Shown here piece by piece: positions 62,907-64,000 of a stretch of 64,000 nt of DNA. The translations under genes and the position numbers were made by a program. Position 1 is the stretch's first letter. Every line of letters starts with the position of its first letter. A model generated the notes under the pieces. The model saw nothing but the letters and a program-made list of their open reading frames with translations. It did not search any database and was not told where the DNA came from. Origin of the DNA: Osmia lignaria lignaria. Lineage: Eukaryota > Arthropoda > Insecta > Hymenoptera > Megachilidae. The stretch lies in contig NC_135046.1 in the NCBI RefSeq assembly GCF_051020975.1, forward strand, positions 3,162,001 to 3,226,000. The letters run 5' to 3'.

Positions 62907-64000
62907 GTAAACGGACGATGTTGTTGTAGTTTCCGTCTGCGACAGACATAGAAGCGTATGCACACGGAAACAGAGAAGTAAATTTGCTGGCTTTCACGGG
63001 GATACGTTCCGATGGGACCGCTGGTCACTCTATATAGTCCGGTGCTTTAATGCTAGCTGTGCTGTTGATGTTTCGATAGGTCAATATGCTCCCGAGATTC
63101 TCTTGTAGCTTGTAGTTTTGGCGCATGGATAGGGGCGCTGGGAATCACAGACGTAAATTTTCACCAAGTTTGGCTGTGTACCTTAGTGAAATATTAATAG
63201 GCGGTAAGGCCAGGTACGTTATAAGGGGAATAATAAAATTATTTGCATGGAACAACTTCGAAGGATTTAGAGAACGAGCTGTTCTTCTGTAAAGTGCAAG
63301 TGAAACATCATTTAAGAAGACTCTTCCATAAAATCGCTTTTGGTTTTTTATTTAACCAATCAGCTGTGGTGACCTCTTTTCAAAACGCGCACCTATGCGT
63401 GTCGTGGGAATCAAGCGATTACGGGTATAGTCGGCAAACACAGAGTAAGTGACGCTGTTAAAATATTGGATCAAAAAGACTGCTTTATTTGATAAAATGA
63501 ACAATTTTTTTACTAATAATATACTACATACATACGTAATAAACGAAAAACTTAGGAAAAATCAAATATCTATAAAAGTTAAAAATTCAAATTGCTGCTG
63601 TCGAGTGGTATTCACCAAAGCAAGGAACTACGCATAGTGGCACTTTGCACGTCGAACACCAATACCGCGGTTCTTTCCTAATCTTTTTTTTATAACAAAG
63701 TGCACATGTATAAATTGGTTATATAAACTGATAAGCAGTTCCAGCTAGTGCATACGGAGATGCATGAATCCATCTCAAATTATTTATACTTTTTATTTGT
63801 TTGTTTTATTTCGTTTTTACCTCCAAAGATTCTAAACATATTGAAACTTACGAATATATTTTAGTTTTCGATAAAATTACAATTTAAATAGCAAATGGTA
63901 ACTAAATTTTACTCATGATGGATATAGTCGTCATGACACAAATACTACCGTTTTTCCATTACGGATATTGTAGTCGTCAAACACAGGTGACTGGTTAAAA
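62907..64000 (+). other. Dscam2: Start of intron 18, at least 1.1 kb, truncated by window end
   Basis: Begins GTAAAC. It is AT-rich after 63450 with no FNIII-like exon. A short direct repeat (TAGTC-CAAACACAG) occurs near 63428 and 63970. Confidence 0.75.

Overview
The window is insect nuclear DNA carrying the N-terminal and middle part of one large plus-strand gene of the Dscam family (Down syndrome cell adhesion molecule; neuronal immunoglobulin/fibronectin III surface receptors). I joined 19 coding exons by protein similarity, splice consensus and codon phase. Together they encode Ig1 to Ig9 followed by FNIII 1 to 3. The signal peptide, FNIII 4, Ig10, FNIII 5-6, membrane segment and cytoplasmic tail are not seen and presumably lie outside the window. 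Exons are named E1 to E18 within this window only.

The Ig2 and Ig3 N-terminal half-exons are single copies, whereas Ig7 is encoded by two homologous exons in tandem (E10A at 40105-40515 and E10B at 44517-44918). This is the layout of insect Dscam2, described in the honeybee as AbsCAM with Ig7A and Ig7B variants. It is not the hypervariable Dscam1, which has arrays at Ig2, Ig3 and Ig7. Long introns, moderate GC and the close match to the bee-type layout suggest a hymenopteran, possibly a bee. The species is inference.

Layout: 1-4659 is upstream intron or 5' flank with one old MITE-like copy. 4660-13679 holds Ig1 and Ig2, and the intron after Ig1 uses a GC donor. 13680-27488 holds Ig3 and Ig4 in very long introns containing a TA-flanked MITE and a 245-bp tandem duplication. 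33913-35283 is a compact Ig5-Ig6 block. 35284-52339 contains the two alternative Ig7 exons and their large flanking introns, with another MITE, a foldback element and short inverted repeats near the Ig7 acceptors. 52340-62906 holds Ig8, Ig9 and FNIII 1-3. 62907-64000 is AT-rich with no exon seen.

The most notable points are the unusual insertions in both Ig7 exons: a run of 19 serines in Ig7B and a roughly 40-residue Ser/Pro/Gly/Lys-rich insert at the equivalent place in Ig7A. Others are the difference in splice-site strength between the two exons and the GC-AG intron. I see no second protein-coding gene, rRNA, convincing tRNA or CRISPR array.
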